From: Gliomastix tumulicola
Lineage: Eukaryota; Ascomycota; Sordariomycetes; Hypocreales; Bionectriaceae
Direction of reading: 5' to 3'
Assembly: GCA_001599755.1 (NCBI GenBank)
Contig: BCHX01000002.1
Location: 2,728,001 to 2,792,000 of the forward strand
DNA length: 64,000 nt
In this document: positions 23,633 to 34,838 of the stretch, in pieces
Layout of the letters: the number at the start of each line of letters is the position of its first letter
Numbering within the stretch: the first letter of the stretch is position 1
Program-made: the position numbers and the translations under genes
The notes under the pieces: model-generated
Database searches by the model: none
What the model was told of the DNA's origin: nothing
Seen by the model: the letters and a program-made list of their open reading frames with translations, nothing else

Positions 23633-24648
23633 TCATGGCGATTGCCACCTCTGAAGGGCTGTGTAATCAACCAGCTCACTGGGGTAAGTCTGGGGGAAGA
23701 TATCGCCCGCGTAATCTCGCCAATCATCGCCAGTGTTGCCGCGCTGGAAGAACTTGACGTACTCCCAATACTCTGGATACCACCCTGCATCCTCCCAATC
23801 AAGCAAGCCCTGCACCTTTCCCTCTTTTATGATGATATTTCTCGGCGCCAGGTCGCAGTGGGAGAAGACGACCCTGTGGCAATGCGTTTGCAGGCGCTGT
23901 GCAAAGGCATCCTTGATATCCTTGGGGACTTTGGGAAACAGCCCTGACAGCAGGTACGCATTGAACTCGTCTTGATTGGCGCAGGCCGGAGCCAGATAGG
24001 AGCCGTAGTCGCGCGTGTCCCGTAGCTCGATGCCGTTGCAGCAGCCAATAAACCCCGGCGGCTCAAGAGACCGCATTGTGTTGATGATGCCCCTGAGCTG
24101 GAGGGCTATGGCCTGTTTCTCGTTCCTTGACATGTTTGGCCACAGAGACTCCAGCGTCCCGCCCTCAACATACGTCATCTCGATGCAGTTTTGACCATTC
24201 TCTAGTCTCGTCGCGCGAATGACATGTGGTACGGGCAATCCGGCGTCCTCGGCCACGCGCAGGGCATCAGCCTCCTCCAACCGGACGCGCTTGCCCATCT
24301 TCCTCACGACGCTCCCGGAATGCAGCGTTACCGTGCGGCCAAACAGTTTCCAGAGAATAGATGTACCTGGTGGATGTGCTTAGTACGTGCCGAATGAAGA
24401 AAGGACCGCTTGCTGGAAGGTGTGCCGACACGTACGACAGCCGACTCACCTTCTGGCTCCGGGATGCCTCCGTCCGACTCCTCCGCGTCGGACTCCCTGG
24501 CCTTGCCATGCCGCTGGCGGGCTGCCTTGAGCTTCTCGCGGAACTGCCTCCTGAAAGCGTCGGAGTCATTCGAAGCGGTGTCAGTTCCATCCTGCTCGGT
24601 GTGGGACGGGGCGCTGTCGGTCGGGCTCTGTGCCGTCGTTACAGACAT
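23633..24648 (-). CDS. Aminoglycoside phosphotransferase (APH) family protein
   Basis: Two exons, 24648-24450 and 24366-23633, giving 310 residues. The intron (GTGAGT donor) joins PEPE to GTSILWKLFGRTV. The first exon encodes a polar, disordered tail with Ser, Asp and Glu. The second has the APH/choline-kinase fold: ALRVAEDAGLPVPHVI and IEMTYVEGGTLESLW in the N-lobe, the Brenner motif FSHCDLAPRNIII near residue 240, and the DFG-equivalent LLDWEDAGWYPEYWEYVK near 255. All catalytic positions look intact. Fungal members are numerous and mostly uncharacterised; they phosphorylate small molecules or proteins, and the name does not imply antibiotic resistance. An upstream in-frame Met exists, but the ATG at 24648 is the simplest start. 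Confidence 0.8.
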
Positions 24649-24871
24649 TGGTATGCTGAAGGGCGACTGCCTGCTTTGATAGTTGTCTGGCAAGATCCTT
24701 GATAAGTGGGTAACGGTAGATTGAGAATGAGAGATGGGGCATTTGGTGGCAGTGGGTAAAGTAGTACTCATTGTACAGTGGGGGCTGATTACAGGGCGGC
24801 TGCCTCCCTGTATCATTTCTCAGTGACGAGATTATTTACATGATTCACTCTTAGACACACAAGTTCCGTCA

Positions 24872-26566
24872 TCATTCTCGGTCAAAATTGACCTTCATCC
24901 CCAATATCTCAAAACCCGTTGCCGCCTCATCTTCCCCAAGTCCGAAAACCACCCTGTGCTCGACGACGGCACCGACCTCCTGCCAGGTAATGCACGTCGG
25001 CGTGCCCATATCGACTGGCGCGCTCTCGTCCTGGAAGACGCCGACAAACTGGTGGTGCGTCGCGTTGCGGACATTGGTAGGGTACAGCCTGAAGTCGAGA
25101 CTGGCCACATCTATACCGAGTTCTTGGGCATACTGCGCCTTCATATCGACACCAGTGACGAGTAGCTTGTCCACAAATAGGCCGGGGCCGTTGTCTGTGA
25201 CGTTGAAGCGAGCGTAATTCGTGGTGTCCTTGGTTCTGGGATCGGTGAATTCACCTACGAATCGGTGCGCCATCTCTCGGGCGGCAAAATTGACGAGATA
25301 CCCGATCGCCTCGCTCGCAATGTCCGCATAGACGTTAAGATCGAGCTTGCCATCGGCAACGGTGTCGTCGTGGGCCAGGATGGCAAAACCGGCGTTGAGC
25401 TCCGGCACGACGCCGAAGTAGCTGGCGTACTGGCCGATGGTCCCGCTCTTGGTCAGAGCTGACAGCACGGGCGATATCGGCGTCGACCCCGAGCGGTAGA
25501 TCTCCCACGGGCGACCGACGCCGTTGCGGAGGTTGGACGTGTCCTTGCTCACGCGGAGCCAGCGGCGGGTGACCTCGGGAGACAGAAGCGTCGAGTTGAG
25601 AATCGAGTGGCCGGCTCGGGCAAGGTCGTTGATGGAGCTGGCGACGGAGAGGGCCGCTTGCTCGCCGGGCTGACTAGCATTGAATTTTTGTATGGCGAAT
25701 ATGTCGTCTGTATCGTTTCTGTACACGCCACTTAACTTCATACCCAGAGGCTTAAATATCGAGGTAGAAAGAATGTTGGAGAAGCTGGAGGCACTGGCAC
25801 GTCGCTGCATGGCAAAGGCAAGGAGCTGGAACGCGGCGTATGATACCACCGGGGTGGTGTCGGGGTGGAACAGAAACGCATCTTCTGTAAGACTATCGAG
25901 AAAGTCTGCATCATATTGAGTAGGTTAGTCACTGTCCCAGTTCTTTGCGAAGCGCCAATGCTCACCATTGAGACCGCAGTCCGCGCCAAACTCGCAGGCA
26001 CCCGACTCGCGAATGAGCCCGGACATCTGTCCAGCCAAGGCTCCGACAGTGACCTCCTCCCAGCGCACCTTGGAATAATCCCTGTTCAGGAGTTGTAGCT
26101 CGGGCAGATAGTATGTGATGGGCGTCTCCCAGCTCTCGCCAAACTCCAATAGCCAGGCATATACAGTGAAGACCATGGTCACATCGCCAATGAGAAACCG
26201 GGAGTCTCCGGTGAGGTGGTGTACGTGAGCAGCTTGTTGCATGGGCGAGGTATAATGATACTCAAAGAAGGCCGGGTGATCCTTGGAAGACTCTCCGCCT
26301 GTAAATAAGACGACGGAGAAGGAGGTGGTGTTTGCGGAGATGGGCCCGTACTTGTCGCTGCCGCTCTCTTGTACCAAGCTATTGAAGGCAGAGGTGAAGG
26401 TCGAGTTGAGCATTGCGACATCCTCAGAATCCCGAGTCAAGGAAGGAGCAGGATAATAGGCCCCGATGAGAGGACATGCTGAGAAGGGAATATCGTCCTG
26501 AGCCATGACTGTCCTAACATCGATGAGGGTGGCCGCAGCGGCCGCATAAAGAGCGTGACGCAACAT
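24872..26566 (-). CDS. Secreted beta-lactamase/transpeptidase-like protein, catalytic motifs lost
   Basis: Two exons, 26566-25966 and 25905-24872, giving 544 residues. The start at 26566 gives a signal peptide (MLRHALYAAAAATL, then VMAQDD). A longer start at 26656 would bury it. The fold follows the class C beta-lactamase-like family: a motif region IGDVTMVFTVYAWLLE near residue 125, TYYLPELQLL, GALAGQMSGL, then GLNDFLDSLTEDAFLFHPDTT and VVSYAAFQLLAFAM after the intron. Family members normally carry SxxK in the first motif (as in GSVTK) and YxN in the second (as in YSN). Here the Ser is Asp, the Lys is Met, and the Tyr and Asn of YxN are Val and Tyr. The frame is intact over the whole length, so this looks like a maintained pseudoenzyme rather than a decayed gene. 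The substrate or partner is unknown. Confidence 0.8.
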
Positions 26567-26845
26567 GATGACGGTGGGGGTCTTGAGTGTGTCAAACAAT
26601 GTTGAGACTGAGAAAGAAGGGCTGGTTGGGTGGGTGTTTGAAGAGGAAACAGCCAACTACCACCGGACGGGCTCATACTCTTATACATCGCCATTTTGAG
26701 CCCCCAGTCAAGACGTCCAGTGCTGCGCCCCGGCCGATCTCTTTTGAAGTATTGCTAATTTCAGCTCGTTCCCCCTGTCCCAGTCACTGTTGGGCATCAG
26801 AACCATCGTCGTTGTCGGTCAACGATACTGTGTTGCTGTGAGTGG

Positions 26846-26936
26846 TACATGTCCGTGTCCGACATTGAACCCCGTGTCCGCGTCCGTTTCCGTCTCCGTG
26901 CCGGCCACGTCCGTGTCCGTGTCCGTGTCCGAGCCC
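26846..26936. repeat. Degenerate GTCCGT hexamer repeat
   Basis: Repeated GTCCGT/CTCCGT units lie in the gap between the beta-lactamase-like gene and the 3' end of the Zn2Cys6 gene, the last three copies being exact. It is non-coding by position. Confidence 0.75.
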
Positions 26937-26976
26937 CACAGGTTGAGTGCGCGGCGCATAGCCCCTTTATTCGTCC

Positions 26977-28900
26977 CTATGGCTGGGTAAACCCGATGTC
27001 CACAGGCAGCTCTAAAAGGTCGGAGAATAGATATTCACCCATTGACGCGGCGTGGGCGTCATCTACGTCCCAGTTGATGTTGGGTGTCCAAGCCTCACTG
27101 TCGACGTTTGTGGTGGATGGAATTGGATTTGTCGCTATCCCCTGTCCGTGGCCCATGCCCTGGAGATCTGAGTGTTGAGTCTCTGATGTATACGATCTGT
27201 CGACCGCATCTTGTGCTCCTATCGTTGCGCGAGTTTTGGCTCGGCCGTGCTGTTCAAGGTACCAGCTCTCCAACCGGCGTGCCCGCTGAGCGAGGTAGTA
27301 GAAGGTATCCCTGTCACCGGTCTCATCGACGCCCGAGCTTGCTGCCGACTCAAGACGCATGACAATCTGGCGCAGCGTGTGAGGCATATCTAGAAAATGG
27401 CTGAGATGGCGCGTGAATTCGGACGCACTCCCGTATGCGGCGTCAAGATCGAGGCGAACTGCCAGGGACAGTGCGCACTGCATCGTGATCCACCCGATGT
27501 TTGATACCGCGCCCTCCTCGCCCGGCGGGAGCACAAGTATCATCCCAAATAAGGACCGAGCCGCCGAAATGCTCACGGAGAGCCATTCGACCAGCGTCGC
27601 GTGGTTCTCGGGCGCGGCCCGTGCCTCCGCGGAACCAACGTCGTGGAATCTGTCCAGTCCGAAGAGACCTCCGCTTGGGGTAGATTGGCTCAAAAGCAGC
27701 TCCAATAGACTCAGCTGCAATGAAACAAGTGCTGGGCAGCCCAGTCAGTTACGGATCGTGTATACTATTGAGAAAGGGCCGCTTCTTACGGCTGTCACTT
27801 AGAGGAAACGGCAAGGTTGACTTGATATTGTCGCCCGTCTGCTTTATACGTTGCAAAGTAGCAGCAGCATCCTCTCTAGACGGTGCGGACAGCGTTCCTG
27901 ATGATCCCCTACCAGCGGCACTGCTCACCTCCTCGATCAATCTTTGCAGTTGGACAATGTATCGAATGTGAGTGTCCGTTGGAACGTGGCCCTCGCCCTC
28001 CTGCGCCAGATCCTCGCATATTTGAGAGATTTGCGGACTGAAAGTGAAGTGCTGTGACTTTTCTAGCAGAATAGAGGAACTAGGACGGCACGTTTGAGAT
28101 AAGTCGGAAAAGGACGGCCAGGGGACTCACCTTGAGGATAGGTAGTATGCACCAGCAACGGCTCTCTTTTCATGCCGTAATTCGTCATCAGAAGTGGTTG
28201 TCGACAGATCCTTCGCTCCATCGACGTTCCACACCTTCGGTTTTCTTGGCCGGTCGAGCCTCATGTCACAGATGATGCTGTTCGCAAGATAGAGATGCTG
28301 GGTGTGCCTTCGCGGCCGAGGCTGGTAGTGTGCCCAAGCCACGTGAATGAGGAGGCCCTGTAGCAGATCTAGACTATGGAAGGGTCCAGCTGCGAGTCTC
28401 GATGCAACCGATTCATTGAACAGCCTTCCAAGCGATCTTTGTAGTACCAGTTGCCTGTGTGCAGCTGCAGCGAGAGCGGCAAGACAGACACACGGTCGGT
28501 CCCGAATCAGGTCGGAAGCGGACATCCCCCAGGGAAGAGTAACAAAGGGGAAGTGCAGTGTCATCTTGGCCGCAAAGTAGTCGAGGAGCTCCTGACCAGA
28601 CTCCAGCGACAGCAGTCCCCGAAGAAAGGGGTCATGCGAAGACTCGGTGCGCGGGGGATTGCTCAACGGCGACAGCTGGGCAACGTCTTCCCTTCCGCGT
28701 GGCTCGTCTAACCTGCTCGTGCGACTCCGGCTCCGTCCTCGTCGGACGAGGTTGCGACGAGACGGATTGAAGATGCACGTCTTCCCGAGCCGCATGCACC
28801 GATCGCATGACTGCGAGTCCTGGGTCTTGATGCATCGGATCTTGGCGTCATGGCAGATTTGGCATGTTTTGAGGACGCCTCCGCCCCTAGTGGTACTCAT
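26977..28900 (-). CDS. Zn2Cys6 (fungal binuclear cluster) transcription factor
   Basis: Three exons, 28900-28131, 28079-27790 and 27731-26977, giving 604 residues. The DNA-binding cluster lies at about residues 13-42 (CQICHDAKIRC then CDRCMRLGKTC; spacing C-x2-C-x6-C-x8-C-x2-C-x6-C), followed by a basic linker RRNLVRRGRSRSRTSR. The middle region has the helical pattern of the fungal transcription-factor domain: HSLDLLQGLLIHVAWAHY, LYLANSIICDMRLDRP and AGAYYLSSSS. The intron at 28130-28080 is 51 nt; its acceptor was chosen because only that join gives SSSILLEKSQHF in frame. The intron at 27789-27732 joins PLSDS to PLVSLQLSLLELL. It lies on the same strand as the beta-lactamase-like and APH genes and could regulate them; that is inference from position only. 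Confidence 0.88.
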
Positions 28901-29784
28901 TTTTACCTTCAGGGGGAAATGGGTCGCTGGCGAAGAAGCAATTGATCGTGATCGTGGTTGATTCAGACGTGTTGGAAATTTGCTAGATTGGCACCAAACG
29001 ATCAATTAACGGCACAAGAACGGTGCGCAGAACGACATGCCGCCGTAAATTCCAGCGCAGCGGGGCACCGTTTGCAGTTGCATCGACGGTCTCCTGGTTT
29101 TGTTAACGGAGGTGCTGACCCATTCCCCACCATGATTAGAATTGGTAGTGCCCGTGCTCTGGCCTGAGAATCATCTCCCCAGCTCTGAGCTGCCCCTACA
29201 TGAAACCAGAGCAGTGCTCTCCGCTTTCGCATCTTTTGACCATCCTGATTTGATCGCCTCTCAAGAGCTCTCCCCTCTCAGAAGTATGCTATGACTACCA
29301 GCCGGCAATCGATTAGGGTCGGCAACATGCAAATACGTGGTGTGCAGGGCCGCTCATCATGCGCCAGAACTGGCGCGGTCCAGCAAGGCAATGAACGCGG
29401 AAATAGGCTTGGCGGGCAGACTCTCTGGCTGACTCGCTGCTAACCATCACATCAGGCATTGCAGATACGGCATGGCATCGCCGACCTGGTAGAGGCGCGC
29501 GTGATCCAATTAGTAAAGACAGTCAGACAAGATAATAACCTCCAAGGAGGCGTCCGGGTCTACGCTTTTTACCGCGCCAGATCCTCAGAACTGTCCAGAG
29601 CCTCCCCTCTCTCCAATCAACCACCATATGACAGGCAGCACACCACCTACAAAAATGCAACCTTTTTGCGACTTATTACCCCGCTTCACCTCGAAAGTCG
29701 TAACCGAGCTCTACCTTACCTCGCCTGATACCCACATCAAGCGTTCTCAACGCGTGCTGGACACCGTCACTGGGCCATCTCGAG
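28901..29784. other. Divergent promoter region, Zn2Cys6 gene / NLR gene
   Basis: About 880 bp between the 5' ends of the Zn2Cys6 gene (minus) and the NLR gene (plus). I see no coding region with homology. It holds both promoters. Confidence 0.5.
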
Positions 29785-32719
29785 ATGGCTGATGCTTTCG
29801 GCATTGTCGGGGTAATTGGGGTCGTCGGCCAAATCACCAAGGCGCTCCTCAAGCTCGGTTTGGACTGGAACGATGTACCGGCCGACTCGAAGCGATTCTT
29901 GGATGAACTTCAGGCCCTCAAGACTGTTTTATCCGAGACGCATACCAATATCCTCACCAGCAATGACTTCAAAGAGGTGTTTGACGGCCAACAGTCCGCT
30001 TTACTCGCGCAGCTTGGTGGCAACATGGCACAACAGGCGAGCATCTCGTCCATGATACCAGCCTGTAAGAAAGAGTTGGAGAAGCTTCTCGACAGGCTGA
30101 ACAAACATCTTGGTGGCTCCCAACTTGGCTGGCAGAGACTCAAGGGAGCGCTCCTAGCGAGCAAGACAAGAGAAACAGTCCAGACCCTTCATCGCGAATG
30201 TCAAGCCCTGAACAGCCTGATAGCTATCGACTCGCTGAGCCTCAATGTACGCATCCACAAGGAGGTGACACAAGCAAGAAAGGAGCAACGGGCCTGGTGG
30301 ACACATCAGGAGAGCATGGCCATCCTCGACTGGCTCACACCTGTCAACTACGGCTCGCAGCAAAGCGACTTCATCAGGCGGCGACAAGAGGGTACCGGCA
30401 CATGGCTGCTGGACTCAGCGGAATTCCAACTGTGGGTTGAAGAAAAGGGCAAGACGCTCTTCTGCCCTGGCATCCCCGGGGCCGGCAAAACAATTCTCAC
30501 ATCCATCGTGGTGGATCATCTTCGTACATGGTCTGCAGGTAATGAGAGTGCAGGCATCGCATACCTGTACTGCAATTTTCGGCGACACGCAGATCAACGA
30601 GTTGAGGATCTTCTAGCAAGCCTACTCAAGCAGTTGTCTCACAGCCAGCCCGCCTTACCAGGATGCGTCAGGTCTCTCTATGATCAACACAAACCGGATC
30701 AAGGGCGCCCATCACTTGCTGGGATTTTGGCAGCTCTCGAAACGGTTGCGACTTCTTTCTCGAGGCTTTTCCTAATCGTCGATGCTCTAGACGAGTGCCA
30801 AATTTCCGACGGAGGCCGAACTAAATTCATAGATGCGCTCTTCGACTTGCAAAGTAATACTGGCGCCAATGTCTTTGCAACATCGAGATTTACGCCAAAC
30901 ATCACCCAAAGATTCAGCAGTTCTGTGTCACTAGAGATTCGCGCACGTGCAGAAGATGTTCGGGATTATATTACAGGCAACATCAGTCGACTACCCGCTT
31001 GCGTTTGCAAGTCTCCGAGTCTGCAGGCGAAGATTGCTGAGAAAATTGTCCAGGCTGTTGACGGAATGTGCGTGCCGTTCTTCAATCACCTCCAAAACGG
31101 TCCGTGAAACAAGACTTATCAAAATGCACAGGTTTCTCCTTGCCCAGCTTCATCTCGACTCTTTAGTTGGGAAGAAGTCTCCGAAGGCCATTGAGAAAGC
31201 CCTTGAAACCTTTCGGAAAGGCACTGACGCGTACGACCGCGCGTACGATGACGCAATGGCACGTATTGAAGGTCAACTCGACGACGAAACGGCGCTTGCG
31301 AAGCAAACCCTCTCGTGGATCACCTGTGCAAAGGCGCCTTTGTCAACTACAGAGCTCCGGTATGCCATAGCCGTGGAAATCGACGAGGCCGAGCTAGATC
31401 AGGACAACATGTCAGAAATGGAAGACATTCTGGCCGTGTGTGCAGGGCTTGTCACCGTCGACGAGGAGAGTGGCATCGTTCGTCTAGTGCATTACACAAC
31501 TCAGGAATATTTCCTGCGGACATGGAAACACTGGTTTCCGCACGCGCAAGTCGATATCATGGATACCTGCTCAACTTATCTATCATTCGACGCCTTTCGA
31601 AGCGGACCATGTCACACGGAAGCAGAGCTAAGATACCGACTAGCATCTTGTCCGTTGTATAGGTACGCAGCAAGTTATTGGGGGGATCATGCTCGCGAGG
31701 CCGGGAAAGCAAGTCGCCAGCTTCTCGACCTCCTGGGAAGCGGGCCGCGATTAGAGGCCCTGTTTCAAGCGTATTTTATGCACAGGCATCGCGTGTCTTT
31801 CGACTTAACCGTCACCGCCCCCAGGCGACTGCAAAGACTCCATGCAGCGGTGTATTTTGGGATCTATGACGCGGTCAAAAACTTGATCCCAACTGACTCG
31901 CTAGATGTTCGGGATAGCGATGGTCGGACGCCACTATCGATCGCCGCTTACTACGGACATGCGGATATTCTCAAACTTTTGTTGGAGGCCAACGTCAATG
32001 TAGATTCGAGAGATCGGAGTGGCCGGACACCCCTTCTATGGGCCGTATTCTCTAATCAGCACAAGGCAGTTGAACTGCTACTTCAGGATGGGAGGGCCAA
32101 TGCCGACTCAAGAGATGATGGCGGTTTTACGCCGCTGCACTTGGCAATTGCGATGGCAAATGAGACAACCGTCAAGTTGCTGCTTGACACTGACAGGGTT
32201 GATGTGAACTGGATCGGCTCTACCCACGGCTGCACGCCGCTCATACAGGCTGTTCAAAGAGGCGATGAAGGAACCATCCGGTTGCTGCTTGCTAGTGGTA
32301 GGATTGACGTCAATATAGGGGACAGACGTAAAGATCGAACACCCTTGGCATGGGCCGCTTGGTATGGTAACGAGGCAGTGGTCAGGCTACTTCTAAGTAC
32401 ACGCGCAGTCAATGCGAATGCGGAAGATCCCAACGGTAAAACACCTCTCGCCATCGCTGCTCACGGAGGACATGCGGCAGTGGTCAAGCTACTTTTAGAT
32501 ACACGCGCGGTCAATGCGGATGCAAAAAATCGTCATGGCCGGACACCGCTCTTCTTGGCTGCTGCGAGAGGATACGAGGCAGTGGTCAAGCTGCTTCTAA
32601 ACACTCGCGTGGTTGACGTGGATGCGGCGGATGTCAAAGGCGAGACGCCGCTCTTCATTGCTGCTAGGAGAGGACATAGGGCAGTAGTCAAGCTACTTCT
32701 AGATACCCCGGACCGTTGA
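29785..32719 (+). CDS. NACHT-ankyrin NLR-like (STAND) protein with truncated C-terminus
   Basis: Two exons, 29785-31067 and 31132-32719, giving 956 residues. The 64-nt intron joins VDGM to FLLAQLHLDSL. The N-terminal 150 residues form a helical effector-type domain (MADAFGIVGVIGVVGQITKA), as in many fungal NLRs. The NACHT NTPase has its P-loop at about residues 228-237 (CPGIPGAGKTI), Walker B LFLIVDALDEC near 330 and a sensor ATSRF. A winged-helix-like region follows, ending HYTTQEYF. Nine ankyrin repeats start at about residue 660 (GRTPLSIAAYYGHADILKLLL and so on). Such proteins sense non-self ligands and trigger immune-like death reactions. The last repeat stops abruptly after LLLDTPDR: a run of four C at 32706-32709 looks like a one-base insertion, because removing one C restores the repeat pattern. 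Ankyrin-like sequence with a second frame change continues to about 32818. Confidence 0.88.
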
Positions 32720-32818
32720 TGTTGATTTAGATACCGAACGATGGCGACCGTCAAACTCGCGGCTGAGGAAGGACATAAAGAAAGTGGTGGGAATCATGCA
32801 ACGTGCGTCCATAGCGTG
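32720..32818 (+). pseudogene. Stranded ankyrin-repeat tail of the NLR gene
   Basis: Directly after the NLR stop codon the sequence still encodes ankyrin-like residues in shifted frames: a TVDVDLDT segment continuous with the repeat consensus, ATVKLAAEEGHKE, then, one frame later near 32783, VVGIMQRASIA followed by a stop. Two single-base shifts (the C run at 32706-32709 and an A in an AAAGAAAG run near 32778-32785) separate it from the gene. Confidence 0.6.
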
Positions 32819-33043
32819 ACACGTTGGTTGACTGAAGCATACTTGAAGGCTCACCACTCAACGACGCTCTCGTGTGGGAGGCAGCCAGCCTAGTCTCCCC
32901 TCTTAGCTGAGGCCGAGCACGTATCGTACTGACACGACTGATCTGCTGTCTGTTCCTCATCTGGAAAGCAGAGCTTGAAGAGGCGTTCCCCGTTAGCGGG
33001 GTTGGCCAACTAAAGAGCGGGTCAGGAAGTGGGCTGCCCTCGG

Positions 33044-33052
33044 ATCAGATAA
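33044..33052 (+). promoter_or_regulatory. Iron-repressor GATA site ATCAGATAA
   Basis: Exact match to ATCWGATAA, the extended GATA motif bound by SreA/SRE/Fep1-type iron repressors. It lies 463 bp before the flavoprotein ATG. Confidence 0.6.
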
Positions 33053-33272
33053 ACCTCTTTCCGTGCCTGTCTCCAGGACGCTGAAGACACTTGGCTGCCT
33101 CGCCTACAGTAGTAGCTGGGCAAAATGAGAGACTCCAAAGGTGGTAAAAGCCGTTCCGCTTAGCTGCGGATAGGGCACACGGTTGTACGTAAGAGCAGCC
33201 CACAGCGTGTGCGCGGTTTTACGGGAGCTCAGGCCACCGAAGCGAGCCCGGGCCGGGGAGTCGGTGATTCGG

Positions 33273-33281
33273 ATCAGATAA
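33273..33281 (+). promoter_or_regulatory. Iron-repressor GATA site ATCAGATAA
   Basis: Exact ATCWGATAA match about 234 bp upstream of the flavoprotein ATG and 11 bp from the next copy. Closely paired sites suit a repressor with two zinc fingers or a dimer. Confidence 0.65.
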
Positions 33282-33291
33282 CTCAAATCTG

Positions 33292-33300
33292 ATCTGATAA
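33292..33300 (+). promoter_or_regulatory. Iron-repressor GATA site ATCTGATAA
   Basis: Exact ATCWGATAA match (W = T) about 215 bp upstream of the flavoprotein ATG, in tandem with the copy at 33273. Confidence 0.65.
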
Positions 33301-33514
33301 TAATAATTCGTTCCTTCCTCGAGTTGCTTCCCTCCAGTGCTCCGGTGGGTCTCCCATCTCCCTGAGTCCCTCCCCTCTTTCGTGGTCTCTTCCAAAACCT
33401 CCCGTCCTCACCTCTGCTATTTCTTTTTCTCTCTTTTGTTTTTCTGTCCCAGAAGTGTTTCTCCCTCTTCCCCCCTCCCCCACGATCCCACCCACATTCT
33501 GCATATCCTCAACC

Positions 33515-34795
33515 ATGGCTCTCCCAGCAGTGGCGCCCGTTGTCCGGGTCTTCGTCGCCGGAGGCTGCTATGCCGGCCTCTCCACGGCTCTCAACCTGCT
33601 CGACCTCGGCCAGGGTCTCTCTCCGCGTATGGCCCGTGAGCCCTACGCCCACCACGCGGGCCTGCCCAAGGTCAACTTCGAGATCACCATCGCCGACGAG
33701 CGTGACGGTTACTGTAAGAGATATACCTGATTTACCAAGTGATTTATTGGACTAACATGGACTCTTCAGTCCACCTCATTGGGTCTCCCCTCGCCCTCGC
33801 AGACACCACCTACGCGAAGAAGGCCTGGGTCAAGTACACCGACATCCCCGCCCTCCGCAGGCCTGAGATCACCGTCGTCCAAGGCACTGTGGCTTCCGTC
33901 GACACCAGCGCCCGCACCGCGACCGTCATCGACAACGCTACGAAGCTCCCGACCGTCCATGAATATGACTACTTCGTCTGCGCCACGGGCCTGCGGAGAG
34001 TCTGGCCTGTGGTGCCTCAGTCCCTGAACCGGAAGCAGTACCTCCTCGAGGCCGAGGACCACATCCACGCCGTGTCCAACGCCCGCCACGGCGTCGTCGT
34101 CGTGGGAGGCGGCGCTGTTGGTATCGAGATGGCCGCCGAGCTCAAGCTCGTGAAGCCCGATGCCAAGGTGACGCTCGTCCACTCGCGACCCAAGCTCCTG
34201 TCGTCTGAGGACCTCAAGGACGACTGCAAGGACAAGGCTCTTGAGCTGCTCCTCGAGGCCGGTGTCGAGGTCCTCATGGAGCACCGCCTGGCCGGCACCA
34301 AGAAGCTCGAGACGACGGACGGGTCCTCGCACATCGAGGTCGAGTTCACCAACGGCACCAAGATCTCCGCCAGCGAGGTCATCATGGCCATCTCCAAGAG
34401 CGAGCCCACCACCTCGTACCTGCCGGCGTCGGCCCTCAACGAGGAGGGCTACGTCAAGATCCAGCCGAACCTCCGCTTCCCTGTCGAGACGCCCAACTCG
34501 GACGTGCACTTCTGCGGCGGCGATGCAGCTCAGTGGTCTGGCATCAAGCGGTGCGGTGGCGCCATGCACGCTGGCCACTACATTGCCTACAATATTCACC
34601 AGATGGTGAAGCAGAAGGTCACGGGCGATGAGCCCTCCCTCCAGGAGCTGGTTCACTACGGATCCATGATCGGTCTGGCCGTAGGCAAGAAGGCCGTGGC
34701 TTCGGGCCCTGACATGGAGACCATCTCGGGTGAGGATGTTATGCAGGTGTACTTCAGGGACGACCTCGGGTTTGACAGTAAGCATCGACGCCCAT

Positions 34796-34838
<43 letters not shown>

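Larger units (their letters stand above)
32819..33514. promoter_or_regulatory. Promoter region of the AIF-like flavoprotein gene
   Basis: Gene-free region holding three exact ATCWGATAA sites, listed separately, and a pyrimidine-rich leader (about 33305-33490) before the ATG at 33515. Confidence 0.6.

Noticed and set aside
23633..24648. Reading the APH and beta-lactamase-like genes as antibiotic resistance genes
   Set aside because: Both belong to large fungal families without resistance roles, and the beta-lactamase-like protein lacks its catalytic residues.
26846..26936. CRISPR or satellite array
   Set aside because: Hexamer units without spacers in a eukaryotic intergenic region. Plain microsatellite.
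33766..34785. 339-codon minus-strand frame opposite the flavoprotein gene
   Set aside because: It mirrors the codon structure of the plus-strand gene and has no homology. It is a shadow frame caused by strong third-position GC.
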